Origin: Cerina sp048266425
GTDB taxonomy: Bacteria > Bacteroidota > Bacteroidia > Flavobacteriales > Flavobacteriaceae
Assembly (NCBI GenBank): GCA_048266425.1
Contig: JBLWZN010000023.1
Span: forward strand, 7,549 to 71,548
Direction of reading: 5' to 3'
Length of the DNA stretch: 64,000 nucleotides
Under the pieces are notes generated by a model. That model saw only the letters and a list, made by a program, of their open reading frames with translations, made no database searches and was not told where the DNA came from. This document shows, one piece after another, positions 8,483 through 16,429 of the stretch; the stretch's first letter is position 1, and each line of letters opens with the position of its first letter. The position numbers and the translations under genes were made by a program.

Positions 8483-9247
8483 ATGACAAAAAAGGAGCTT
8501 AAAGAATTTTTGGACGCCAAGGTAATCCAGTACAACCATCCCCGGTTTTTGGAAAGCGACCCTATTCAGGTTCCCCATCGTTTTGACAAAAGGGAAGATA
8601 TCGAAATCAGTGCCTTTTTAACGGCCACCATAGCCTGGGGCAACCGTAAAAGTATCATCAACAATGCAAATAGGTTGATGGAGCTCATGGACAATTCCCC
8701 CTTCGATTTTGTATTGAACCACCGTGATCGGGAGTTGGAAAAACTGGATACGTTTGTCCACCGTACCTTTAACGGTCAAGACCTTGGCTATTTTGTAAAA
8801 AGCATACAAAACCTCTACCTAAATCACTACGGTTTGGAAAACGCTTTTTCACCTCCGGATGGGGCTGCCAACCTACAGCCTGCAATTTCAAAGTTTAAAC
8901 AGGCTTTTTTTGAACTCCCCCACCCGCTTAGGACAACCAAACATATATCCGATCCCTTAAAGGGTTCCGCCGCCAAACGCATCAATATGTTTTTGAGATG
9001 GATGGTACGGGACAATTCCTCTGGTGTGGATTTTGGACTGTGGAACAAAATCACCCCTGCCCAGCTTTCCTGTCCGCTGGACGTGCATTCGGGGAACGTG
9101 GCCCGTAAATTAGGGCTGCTTCAACGCAAACAAAACGATGCCAAAGCCTTGGCCGAACTGGATGCCAACCTTCGGGAATTGGATTCCCAAGACCCTGTGA
9201 AATACGACTTTGCCCTTTTTGGATTGGGGGTCTTTGAAAAATTTTGA
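8483..9247 (+). CDS. TIGR02757 (DUF2400) family protein
   Basis: 254 residues, the usual family length. Recognisable blocks are NHPRFLESDPIQVPHRF near the N-terminus, EISAFLTATIAWGNRKSI, KRINMFLRWMVR, and the C-terminal CPLDVHSGNVARKLGLL and DPVKYDFALFGLGVFE. The helical architecture resembles HhH-GPD DNA glycosylases, but the biochemical role is not established. It follows the ABC ATPase gene closely and is probably co-transcribed. Confidence 0.88.
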   Translation: MTKKELKEFLDAKVIQYNHPRFLESDPIQVPHRFDKREDIEISAFLTATIAWGNRKSIINNANRLMELMDNSPFDFVLNHRDRELEKLDTFVHRTFNGQDLGYFVKSIQNLYLNHYGLENAFSPPDGAANLQPAISKFKQAFFELPHPLRTTKHISDPLKGSAAKRINMFLRWMVRDNSSGVDFGLWNKITPAQLSCPLDVHSGNVARKLGLLQRKQNDAKALAELDANLRELDSQDPVKYDFALFGLGVFEKF

Positions 9248-9565
9248 TGTGTACTGTTTCTCGACGGATTCAAGCTTACAAAAGAAAAAGGATGAAGGAG
9301 GAAAGACAAAGGGCTAAATTTTTTTAGTTCATGATAAAAATTAAGGTGAAAATGAGTTTTGAGAAGTTCTTCCTTGTCATCCTGAGCGCAGTCGAAGGAC
9401 AAGGGGAACCAGCCCGACAATGGTTCTGGCGGGGTACCAACTTTCAGGATTCGATGGTCCTTATTCTTTTATCCGATTTCCCCAAACTTACTCTAGAATT
9501 ATTTAAATTGCCCCTCTTAAATAGTGAACCCCTCAATTGATCATTCATTAAATCAATATCCAAAA
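9248..9565. other. Intergenic region with a dispersed-repeat copy
   Basis: 318 bp without a gene. It contains a copy of the gtcatcctgagcgcagtcg-type interspersed sequence at 9373-9404. The rest is AT-rich with nothing I recognise. Confidence 0.4.
9373..9404. repeat. Interspersed repeat with CTTGTC...GACAAG ends
   Basis: The segment cttgtcatcctgagcgcag followed by tcgaaggacaag is a sequence type I know to be scattered through intergenic regions of many Bacteroidota (GTCATCCTGAGCG..GTCGAAGGA). The ends form an imperfect inverted repeat. Its translation on the minus strand gives the familiar spurious peptide SFDCAQDD. Confidence 0.6.
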
Positions 9566-10252
9566 ATGAAAAATTCAAAAATCGCATATCCCCTTTTGTT
9601 CGTATTTCTTATGACACTAACCATTTCACAGGCCCAAGATTGGCCCAACCTAAATCGTTTCCAAGAAGCCAATTCCCAAGTAAATCCGCCCAAAAACGGG
9701 GAAGACCGTGTGGTCTTTATGGGCAATTCCATTACCGAGGGCTGGATAAATTCCCGTCCGGATTTCTTTAAGAACAATCCCTACATCAATAGGGGAATCA
9801 GCGGACAAACCACTCCCCAAATGCTGATCCGCTTTCGGCAAGATGTCATAGACCTACAGCCTAAAGTGGTGGTCATCCTGGCGGGGACCAATGATATTGC
9901 AGGGAATACCGGACCGTCAACCCTGAAAATGATCGAGGACAACCTGGTCTCCATGGCGCAACTCGCCCAAGCCAACGGCATAAAGGTGATCCTTTCCTCC
10001 ATTTTGCCCGCCTATGATTATCCGTGGAAGCCCGGACTGGAGCCTGCGCCGAAAATTATGGAAGTGAACGCGTTTCTGAAAAAGTTTGCAAAGAAAAATA
10101 AGGGCGTATACTATCTGGATTATTTCTCGGCCATGGCAGATAAACGCGATGGTCTTCCAGAAAAATATTCCAAAGATGGCGTGCATCCAAACGAAGAAGG
10201 CTACAAAGTTATGGAGCCCTTGGTTCAAAAAGCGATCGCCAAGGCATTGTGA
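9566..10252 (+). CDS. Secreted SGNH/GDSL-type hydrolase
   Basis: 228 residues from the ATG at 9566, where a signal peptide (MKNSKIAYPLLFVFLMTLTI...SQAQ) begins. Block I is FMGNSITEGW with nucleophile S55. The block II glycine is in GISGQTTPQM, block III is GTNDIAGN, and block V is DGVHPNEEGY with the catalytic Asp and His. The family includes carbohydrate esterases, lipases and platelet-activating-factor acetylhydrolase-like enzymes. This length and the GLEPAPKIMEVNAFLK stretch suggest a carbohydrate esterase, which would fit the nearby glycosidase-like gene, but the substrate is unproven. Confidence 0.88.
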   Translation: MKNSKIAYPLLFVFLMTLTISQAQDWPNLNRFQEANSQVNPPKNGEDRVVFMGNSITEGWINSRPDFFKNNPYINRGISGQTTPQMLIRFRQDVIDLQPKVVVILAGTNDIAGNTGPSTLKMIEDNLVSMAQLAQANGIKVILSSILPAYDYPWKPGLEPAPKIMEVNAFLKKFAKKNKGVYYLDYFSAMADKRDGLPEKYSKDGVHPNEEGYKVMEPLVQKAIAKAL

Positions 10253-11046
10253 TAAAAGTTATTGCACAGTTTTTAGATAAAAAAGCGATTTGGTTTCTTT
10301 AACCTGATGGTAACGACTATTTAAATGATGTGAAAATATTTATCACTTAAAATCTACGCATTATAAATCTGTTCGTTTTTTTAAGGAAATCCTTTTAAAG
10401 TCCTTTACTGAATCGGTCTGGGATTGGTTAATACCTCAAACAATGCAATGAGGTTCCATACACCTAAAGGCAAGGTGAAAGAGCGCTAATATTGGGTAAA
10501 TAGGATTACCAAAAAAATGAGCAGCCCATGGTGTGAATTCTTGGGCTAAGGAAACTTATGGAATTAATAACCATTAAGATAAAAACGGGCAGTGAGGTCA
10601 AATCTTTTGGCGGTAATCCGGCCGATGATGGAAACTAGATGTCACTTTTGATTCTAATGGATAGCGAACCCTGAGTTTTTGTGGCCATCAACCACAACAG
10701 ACCGAAGACAACCTGATAGCTGTAAGTAAGCACTTCTGTTCGTTAGGGCTCCTTCCTTCCGGCTTCCGGGATTCCGCCGGAGGGGGAATTCTGATGAGCT
10801 CCTTACGGAAGTGTACTTCATAAAATATGGTCTGGCAAGAATATGTATAAAAATCATGCACTACTCTATACCCAAAGGTTTCTAGTTTGGAATTGGGAGG
10901 GTCTTAAAACTTATTGACTTAAAAACTAGTCAAAATTGACCACTATTAAGTTAAGTACAGCTAGCAGGGTCAGAAAATTTGAGAATCTCTTCAATTACTG
11001 GGTATCAAAATTATTCCTATTTTTAAAAATTCTAAATTATTTAATC
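10253..11046. other. Long intergenic region with decayed sequence
   Basis: 794 bp with no intact gene. It contains a minus-strand remnant of a small membrane-protein gene (10405-10560) and a GC-rich patch at about 10750-10790 built of CTTCCGG/CCGCCGGAGG pieces that resembles the element at 2.4-2.6 kb. No tRNA or known ncRNA is seen. Confidence 0.4.
10405..10560 (-). pseudogene. Remnant of a small membrane-protein gene
   Basis: Read on the minus strand, a C-terminus LPLGVWNLIALFEVLTNPRP followed by IQ and TAA (10405-10407) looks like a genuine transmembrane tail of the LGxWNLIxL type found in small bacterial membrane proteins. Immediately upstream in the same frame is another hydrophobic stretch (HHGLLIFLVILFTQY). 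An in-frame TAG separates the two, and further stops lie upstream. No start is preserved, so it reads as a decayed gene. The assignment rests on this short pattern only. Confidence 0.3.
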
Positions 11047-12135
11047 ATGACCAAACACATCCTTAACTTATTACTGCTGTTATCCCCTTTTTGTACACCG
11101 GGGCTTAAAGCCCAATCCGTCTTTCCGGTAACCGGCTTTTGTGTTGGTGCCCCCTCTCCCGAAAAGGTAAACGATTTTGTGGATTTTATAGACAAGACCT
11201 TGGCCCCAAATGGAATCAATACCCTAATTCTTAGGGTCGATTTTGAATACGAATACAAATCGAGGCCAGAGCTGCGAGGCGATAACCCGTTAACTCGGGA
11301 GCAGGTGAAAAAATTGGTTGCCATTTGCAAGAAACACAACATCGAATTGATACCCCAGATCAATTTATTGGGGCATCAAAGTTGGCACAGCAAGGTTACA
11401 AAATTGCTCGAGGTATATCCGCAATTTGACGAAACCCCCGGCGTAAAAATGCCGGAAAAGTACGAGTGGCCCAATGCGGATGGGCTCTATTGTAAAAGTT
11501 ATTGTCCCCTACATCCTGAGGTACACGCCGTGGTATTCGATTTGGTAGATGAGATCATGGAAGTATTCGAGGCCAAATCCTTCCATGCGGGGATGGACGA
11601 GGTTTTTTATATTGCGGACGACAATTGTCCCAGATGCAAGGGAATGGATCCCGCTACTTTATTTGCCGGGGAAGTCACCAAGATCAGCAATCATTTGAAT
11701 GCCAAAGGAGCTCGCCTGTGGATATGGGGCGATCGCTTTATCGAGGGTAACACCTCGGGGATAGGAATGTGGGAAGCAAGTATGAACAATACGGCAAGGG
11801 CAATAGATTTGATCCCTAAGTCGGTCGTTATTTGCGATTGGCATTACGAACGGGCAGATCCCACCCCGGCCTATTTTGCACTAAAGGGTTTTGATGTGAT
11901 CCTCTGTCCCTGGAACCGGCCAGAGGTTACAAAAAAACAAGTACAAATGTTATATGACCTGCAACAAAATGCGACCCCGGAAATGAAAAACCACTATCGG
12001 GGAATGATGCAGACCATTTGGTCCTCGGCGGACCGGTTTTTAGAGGAATACAACTCTTCGGAAGTACCCGGCGAGAAAAGTCAGGCCGCAAATTTTAAAG
12101 CGATGTTGAACGGTCTTGAAAGTTTGAATAAATAA
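11047..12135 (+). CDS. Secreted GH20-like glycoside hydrolase (hexosaminidase-like barrel)
   Basis: 362 residues from the ATG at 11047, where a signal peptide (MTKHILNLLLLLSP...LKAQ) begins; earlier in-frame starts lack one. The body is a TIM-barrel with IELIPQINLLGHQSWHS (strand 3-like) and HAGMDEVFY near 180-187, where D184-E185 occupy the place of the catalytic Asp-Glu pair of family 20. RLWIWGDRFI and ICDWHYE follow as later strands. A Cys pair (NCPRCKGMD) lies after the active-site loop. It is shorter than typical GH20 enzymes and has no accessory domain. Likely periplasmic or outer-membrane; substrate probably a beta-N-acetylhexosaminide, by inference. Confidence 0.75.
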   Translation: MTKHILNLLLLLSPFCTPGLKAQSVFPVTGFCVGAPSPEKVNDFVDFIDKTLAPNGINTLILRVDFEYEYKSRPELRGDNPLTREQVKKLVAICKKHNIELIPQINLLGHQSWHSKVTKLLEVYPQFDETPGVKMPEKYEWPNADGLYCKSYCPLHPEVHAVVFDLVDEIMEVFEAKSFHAGMDEVFYIADDNCPRCKGMDPATLFAGEVTKISNHLNAKGARLWIWGDRFIEGNTSGIGMWEASMNNTARAIDLIPKSVVICDWHYERADPTPAYFALKGFDVILCPWNRPEVTKKQVQMLYDLQQNATPEMKNHYRGMMQTIWSSADRFLEEYNSSEVPGEKSQAANFKAMLNGLESLNK

Positions 12136-12278
12136 GCCGGACAAACTGTTTCAATAGACCTGGAAATCATGGGTTTTAGTGACCAGAAAGCGTTAAACAC
12201 ATAGAGGTAATGCACTATATCACCGGCCGGAGATCCAAGGAAATGAATTTGTTTTGAAGTTAAAGGGAAACATATACA

Positions 12279-12671
12279 ATGAAAATATTGAATAGTACAT
12301 TTTTACTTCGATTTGCGATTGCAATTATTTTATTGGCCCATAGTGTTCCAGGGATGTTCGATAATGGTATAAATGATTTTGGGAATTTATATTTAAATCA
12401 AATCGGTTTTGCGCCTTTGGGGGTTCCTATTGCATGGTCCATCAAGTTATCGCACCTAGTTGCTGCGTTTTGCCTCCTTTTTGAAAAGTATGTGAAATGG
12501 GCTTGCATCGTAACCATCCTGGTCCTTATAGCAGGGATCGTTTTAGTTCATTTCAAGGAGGGTTGGTATGTTGTAGGAGGTGGACGAAATGGTGTCGAAT
12601 TCAATTTTTTATTAATTTTCGCACTGTTGACCATTATGTTCCCCAAGGGACTAAAAAGTGACCGCCCATAA
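12279..12671 (+). CDS. DoxX-like membrane protein
   Basis: 130 residues with four predicted membrane spans (about 7-27, 48-68, 73-92 and 105-123). The arrangement and motifs (LLRFAIAIILLAHSVPGMFD at the N-terminus, W-YVVGGGRNGVEFNFLL before the last helix) match the DoxX family, whose members are linked to quinone-related redox or oxidative stress functions in various bacteria. The role here is unknown. It sits in a loose plus-strand series after the GH20-like gene with no obvious co-function. Confidence 0.8.
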   Translation: MKILNSTFLLRFAIAIILLAHSVPGMFDNGINDFGNLYLNQIGFAPLGVPIAWSIKLSHLVAAFCLLFEKYVKWACIVTILVLIAGIVLVHFKEGWYVVGGGRNGVEFNFLLIFALLTIMFPKGLKSDRP

Positions 12672-12726
12672 AGTCCGATAACCGCGTTACCTTCTTTTTG
12701 AAAAAAGGGAATAAAAAATAGCATCC

Positions 12727-13734
12727 ATGCAAGATCCGCTTGTCTCCATTCTAATTCCCTTTAAGAATACGGCCCAATACCTTCCCGAATGCATCCAATC
12801 CATTTTGGACCAAACATATAGCAATTGGGAGGTTTTGGCAGTGGATGATTATTCGAGTGATGAAAGCTGGGACATCATGTCCGATTTTGCACAAAAAGAT
12901 CATCGAATCCAAGTATTCCACAACCAAGACCATGGCATCATCCATGCCTTGCGATTGGCCTACCAAAAAAGTTCAGGAAAATATATTACCCGAATGGATT
13001 CCGATGATGTAATGCTGCCCTATAAACTACATGTACTGTCCATGTCGCTTTTAGAATCAGGACCGGGCAACGTAGCCGTTGGCCAGGTAAAATATTTCTC
13101 CCACCGAGGCATAAGCAACGGATACGCCCGCTATGAACAATGGCTAAATCGACTTACCGAAAAAGGGAGCAACTACACCGAAATCTATAAGGAATGCCCT
13201 ATCCCCTCGCCCTGCTGGATGGTATACCGGGAAGATCTGGATGCCAGCCACGCCTTTCAGCCGGACTATTATCCGGAAGATTACGACCTTACCTTTCGCT
13301 TTTATGAGCAGGGACTAAAATGTCTTCCCTGCAACCAAATCCTGCACCTTTGGCGCGATTATGATTCCCGCACCTCTAGGACCAGCGAGCACTATGCCCA
13401 AAACTATTTTTTGGACATCAAAATAAATTATTTTGTAAAAATCGATTATGATTCCAACCGACCCTTAATTGTTTGGGGCGCTGGCACCAAGGGGAAAAAC
13501 ATTGCCAAAGGCCTTTTGGAGCGGGAAGTGAATTTTTATTGGATCTGTGACAACCCAAAGAAAATTGGAAGGCACATTTATGGCAAGGAAATGTTGGATT
13601 TTAGGACCATGGACAATTTCGAGAACCCACAAAGTATAATCACCGTTGCCAATGAAGGAGCTCAGGAATTTATACGGGACTATCTGGAGGAACTGGGACA
13701 AAAACCAATGTTGGATTATTTTTTCTTCTGCTGA
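12727..13734 (+). CDS. Family 2 glycosyltransferase with C-terminal Rossmann-like domain
   Basis: 335 residues. The N-terminal GT-A domain (about 5-230) starts VSILIPFKNTAQYLPECI, has VLAVDDYSSDES, and carries the metal/nucleotide-binding acidic motif MDSDD at 90-94. From about 243 there is a second module opening with LIVWGAGTKGKNIAKGL, a glycine-rich dinucleotide-binding turn, followed by FYWICDNPKKIG. This recalls the Rossmann domains attached to sugar-modifying enzymes. No transmembrane segment, so cytoplasmic. No polysaccharide cluster surrounds it; the acceptor is unknown. Confidence 0.85.
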   Translation: MQDPLVSILIPFKNTAQYLPECIQSILDQTYSNWEVLAVDDYSSDESWDIMSDFAQKDHRIQVFHNQDHGIIHALRLAYQKSSGKYITRMDSDDVMLPYKLHVLSMSLLESGPGNVAVGQVKYFSHRGISNGYARYEQWLNRLTEKGSNYTEIYKECPIPSPCWMVYREDLDASHAFQPDYYPEDYDLTFRFYEQGLKCLPCNQILHLWRDYDSRTSRTSEHYAQNYFLDIKINYFVKIDYDSNRPLIVWGAGTKGKNIAKGLLEREVNFYWICDNPKKIGRHIYGKEMLDFRTMDNFENPQSIITVANEGAQEFIRDYLEELGQKPMLDYFFFC

Positions 13735-14143
13735 TCCTATAGTAAAAAGTACCTTGTACAAAGTAATGAGTACTTAGTACGCAATTTCACCAGTGTCCGT
13801 TAAAACCAAAAATAGATCATTGTAAAAATTTGATGATAAACATTTTATGCCAATTTTAAAGCTGTATCGATTTCAATTTAATATTTTAATGTTAGCCAAA
13901 AAAATCAATTTGCACATTTCTTGGCATTTGTAGCATGTTTGATTTCAAAGAGTTGAAGAGGTCTTTCGTCCTTCATCTTTTAGCTCAGCGGTCTTTTGTC
14001 TTTTTAGTGGACAGTAATGACACAATTTATGTATTATGACTTAGCACTATGTTCCATCCCATTATACCATTTACTTTGTACTTAATACTTTGTACTTAAT
14101 ACTAGATACTGATGACTTAGTACATAGTCCTAGATACTTTTCA
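13735..14143. repeat. Intergenic short-repeat mosaic (TACTTAGTAC / TACTTAATACTTTG units)
   Basis: The 436-bp gap before the BatA-like gene begins with agtaaaaagtaccttgtac and gagtacttagtac (13741-13780) and ends with repeated tacttaatactttg/tacttagtacatag units (14075-14130). In the middle is a pyrimidine-rich stretch (tctttcgtccttcatctttt) like the TCTTTTCT modules elsewhere. No gene or RNA is apparent. Confidence 0.55.
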
Positions 14144-14151
14144 TATATTTG
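14144..14151 (+). promoter_or_regulatory. Putative -7 element for the BatA-like gene
   Basis: TATATTTG fits the Bacteroidota -7 consensus TAnnTTTG and ends 20 nt before the ATG at 14171. No clear -33 TTTG is visible. Confidence 0.4.
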
Positions 14152-14170
14152 CTTCACACAATACGAGGGA

Positions 14171-16093
14171 ATGCAGTTTAAATATCCGGATCTTCTATGG
14201 GCGCTACTCCTACTCCTCATTCCTATCATCATTCATTTTTTTCAACTTCGAAAGTATAAGAAAACCCCCTTTACCAACGTAAAATTTCTTAAAAAGGTAG
14301 TTTCCGAATCGCGAAAGAGCAGAAGTATAAAAAAATGGTTATTGCTCTGTTCCCGACTCTTGCTTTTGGCTGCGCTTATTCTTGCCTTTGCCCAACCTTT
14401 CCTTGCCAATGACCTGGCGTTAAAGGAAAAGGAGATCGTAATTTATTTGGATGATTCGTTTAGTATGCAAGGCAAGAACAATAACGAAACTTTGCTGGGC
14501 AATGCCGTACAGGAACTGATACGGGAATTTCCAAAGGACAATTCCTTTAGCCTCTTCACCAATGAAAAAACTTTTAGAAACGTTCAGATAAAAGACATTC
14601 AGAACGACCTGTTGGACCTCCCATTTACCTCCAAGCAATTGCTCCTGAACGAGATAGGTCTTAAGGCAGGTACGCTGTTCGGAAAGAACGGCGGATCCAT
14701 CAAAAACCTGATCGTGATTTCCGACTTTCAGCAAAGGATGGCTCCCAAAGCTCCCGATTCGGTTCCCGACGTACAAAGGCATCTTGTACAATTGCTGCCA
14801 GATCCCATCGAAAACATCTCGATAGATACGGTCTTTTTGAAAAGGACCGGTTCGGACAACAATGAGCTTACGGTAATTCTCTCCTGTACCAAAGGAATGG
14901 AAACCACCCCGGTATCATTGTACAATGGAGACAAGCTGATCGCAAAATCCTCCGCCAATTTCAATAAAAATCAAACGGCAGAAGTATCGTTTTCCCTGCC
15001 CTCCAACACCGTGGTCGACGGAAAGTTGGAGATTTCCGACCCAGGTCCCGCATTTGACAATGAACTTTTCTTTAACATCAATAAAAAAGAGAAAATTAAG
15101 GTCTTAGTGGTTTCGGAAGGAGATGATGCATTTCTAAAGCGAATTTATACGGACGACAGTTTCCAATTTCAGACCTTCTCCCCTACTTCACTGAATTACA
15201 GCTTATTGGATAACCAAAACCTGATAATCCTAAATGAACTTACACAGATTCCAACGGCATTGCAAAATGCTTTGATTTCATTTAGGAAAAATGGGGGAAG
15301 CATTGTGCTGATTCCATCCAACACCATCGACACAGCCTCCTATACGCAATTTCTTGGTAATTTTTATGGCACCTCGTTTAACCAAAAAATAAAGCAGGAT
15401 TTGGACATTACCAATATCGCATTTTCCCACCCCCTGTACGAACAAGTATTCGAGAAAACAACGTCCAATTTTCAGTACCCAAAAGTTTCGGAATACTATA
15501 GCATAAGGACTTCTGCCCCGCCGATCTTGTCCTTTGGAAACAACGCCCCGTTTTTGGTAGGTGCCAACGGTGTGTATATTTTTTCCGCTTCACTTTCCTC
15601 CCAAAATTCCAACTTCAAAAACTCTCCCTTGATTGTCCCTACCTTTTTCAAGATTGGCGATCAGAGCCTTAAATTGGCCAAATTATACAACCTTATAGGA
15701 TCGACCATTACAGCTGATGTACCTGTAGTCCTTTCTAAAGATCAAATACTAAAAGTGTCCCAAAATGGGTATGAATTCATTCCGCAGCAACGGGCTTTGG
15801 CCAATAAAACGGAACTTAGCTTTGAGGATAATCCCGATCGGGACGGTATATTCTCCATAACATCGGGCGATTCGATCCTACAAAATATCAGCTTCAACTA
15901 TCCAAGGGAAGAAAGCAAATTGGTCTATCTAAATCTCGATAACATAAATGCTGCTTCCAAACAAGATTCCATACCCACCCTATTTGATGCCATGGAAAAT
16001 GACAATCGGGTAACGGAGCTTTGGAAATGGTTTGTTATTTTAGCATTGATTTTCTTTGGTATCGAAGTATTGATTCAAAAGTTTATTAAATAA
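14171..16093 (+). CDS. BatA-type membrane protein with von Willebrand A-like region
   Basis: 640 residues from the ATG at 14171; the longer frame starting upstream lies in repeat sequence. The N-terminus MQFKYPDLLWALLLLLIPII, then the basic segment KKWLLLCSRLLLLAALILAFAQPF, is the hallmark BatA/TIGR02226 domain of Bacteroidota. A vWA-like part follows, with YLDDSFSM (a variant of the DxSxS metal site) and IVISDFQQR. A C-terminal transmembrane helix (about 616-634) places the large middle part in the periplasm. Functions of this family (aerotolerance, chaperone-ATPase partnership) are only partly known. No MoxR ATPase is adjacent. Confidence 0.82.
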   Translation: MQFKYPDLLWALLLLLIPIIIHFFQLRKYKKTPFTNVKFLKKVVSESRKSRSIKKWLLLCSRLLLLAALILAFAQPFLANDLALKEKEIVIYLDDSFSMQGKNNNETLLGNAVQELIREFPKDNSFSLFTNEKTFRNVQIKDIQNDLLDLPFTSKQLLLNEIGLKAGTLFGKNGGSIKNLIVISDFQQRMAPKAPDSVPDVQRHLVQLLPDPIENISIDTVFLKRTGSDNNELTVILSCTKGMETTPVSLYNGDKLIAKSSANFNKNQTAEVSFSLPSNTVVDGKLEISDPGPAFDNELFFNINKKEKIKVLVVSEGDDAFLKRIYTDDSFQFQTFSPTSLNYSLLDNQNLIILNELTQIPTALQNALISFRKNGGSIVLIPSNTIDTASYTQFLGNFYGTSFNQKIKQDLDITNIAFSHPLYEQVFEKTTSNFQYPKVSEYYSIRTSAPPILSFGNNAPFLVGANGVYIFSASLSSQNSNFKNSPLIVPTFFKIGDQSLKLAKLYNLIGSTITADVPVVLSKDQILKVSQNGYEFIPQQRALANKTELSFEDNPDRDGIFSITSGDSILQNISFNYPREESKLVYLNLDNINAASKQDSIPTLFDAMENDNRVTELWKWFVILALIFFGIEVLIQKFIK

Positions 16094-16094
16094 T

Positions 16095-16270
16095 GATGTT
16101 GATGGCTGATGGCTGATGGCTGATGGCTGATGGCTGATGGCTGATGGTTGATGGTTGAAAAATAAAAAAATCTAAACCCATAAACGTATAAACCCATAAA
16201 CGTATAAACCTTTTTCGTCTTTTTTCTATGGTCTTGGTTCTTGGTTCTTGACTCTAGCAGATGGTCGATA
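16095..16270. repeat. Mosaic of short tandem repeats: (GATGGCT)n, (ATAAACC)n, TCTTGGTTCT module
   Basis: Starting 1 base after the stop of the BatA-like gene, six perfect GATGGCT units and two GATGGTT units form a 56-nt array at 16101-16156. ATAAAC-type units follow (ccataaacgtataaac twice, 16179-16209), then ctttttcgtcttttttctatg, then ggtcttggttcttggttct (16230-16249). The same modules in a different order are at 29165-29290. The rest of the 336-bp gap is AT-rich. Confidence 0.75.
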
Positions 16271-16429
16271 GTAGTTTAAAACAGAAGCAAAATCACCTAA
16301 GGAATAATTTTATATTTTATCGGTAACATAAAAGCATCCAGGATAATTACTTAATAAATGTTAAACGTTAATCCCTAATCATTTTACCGCTCTTAGCAAT
16401 TACCTTTTAACGAATAACCTTTTTACCTC

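Noticed and set aside
10654..10857. 67-codon minus-strand frame in the long gap
   Set aside because: Runs through the GC-rich repeat-like patch; the peptide has no domain character.
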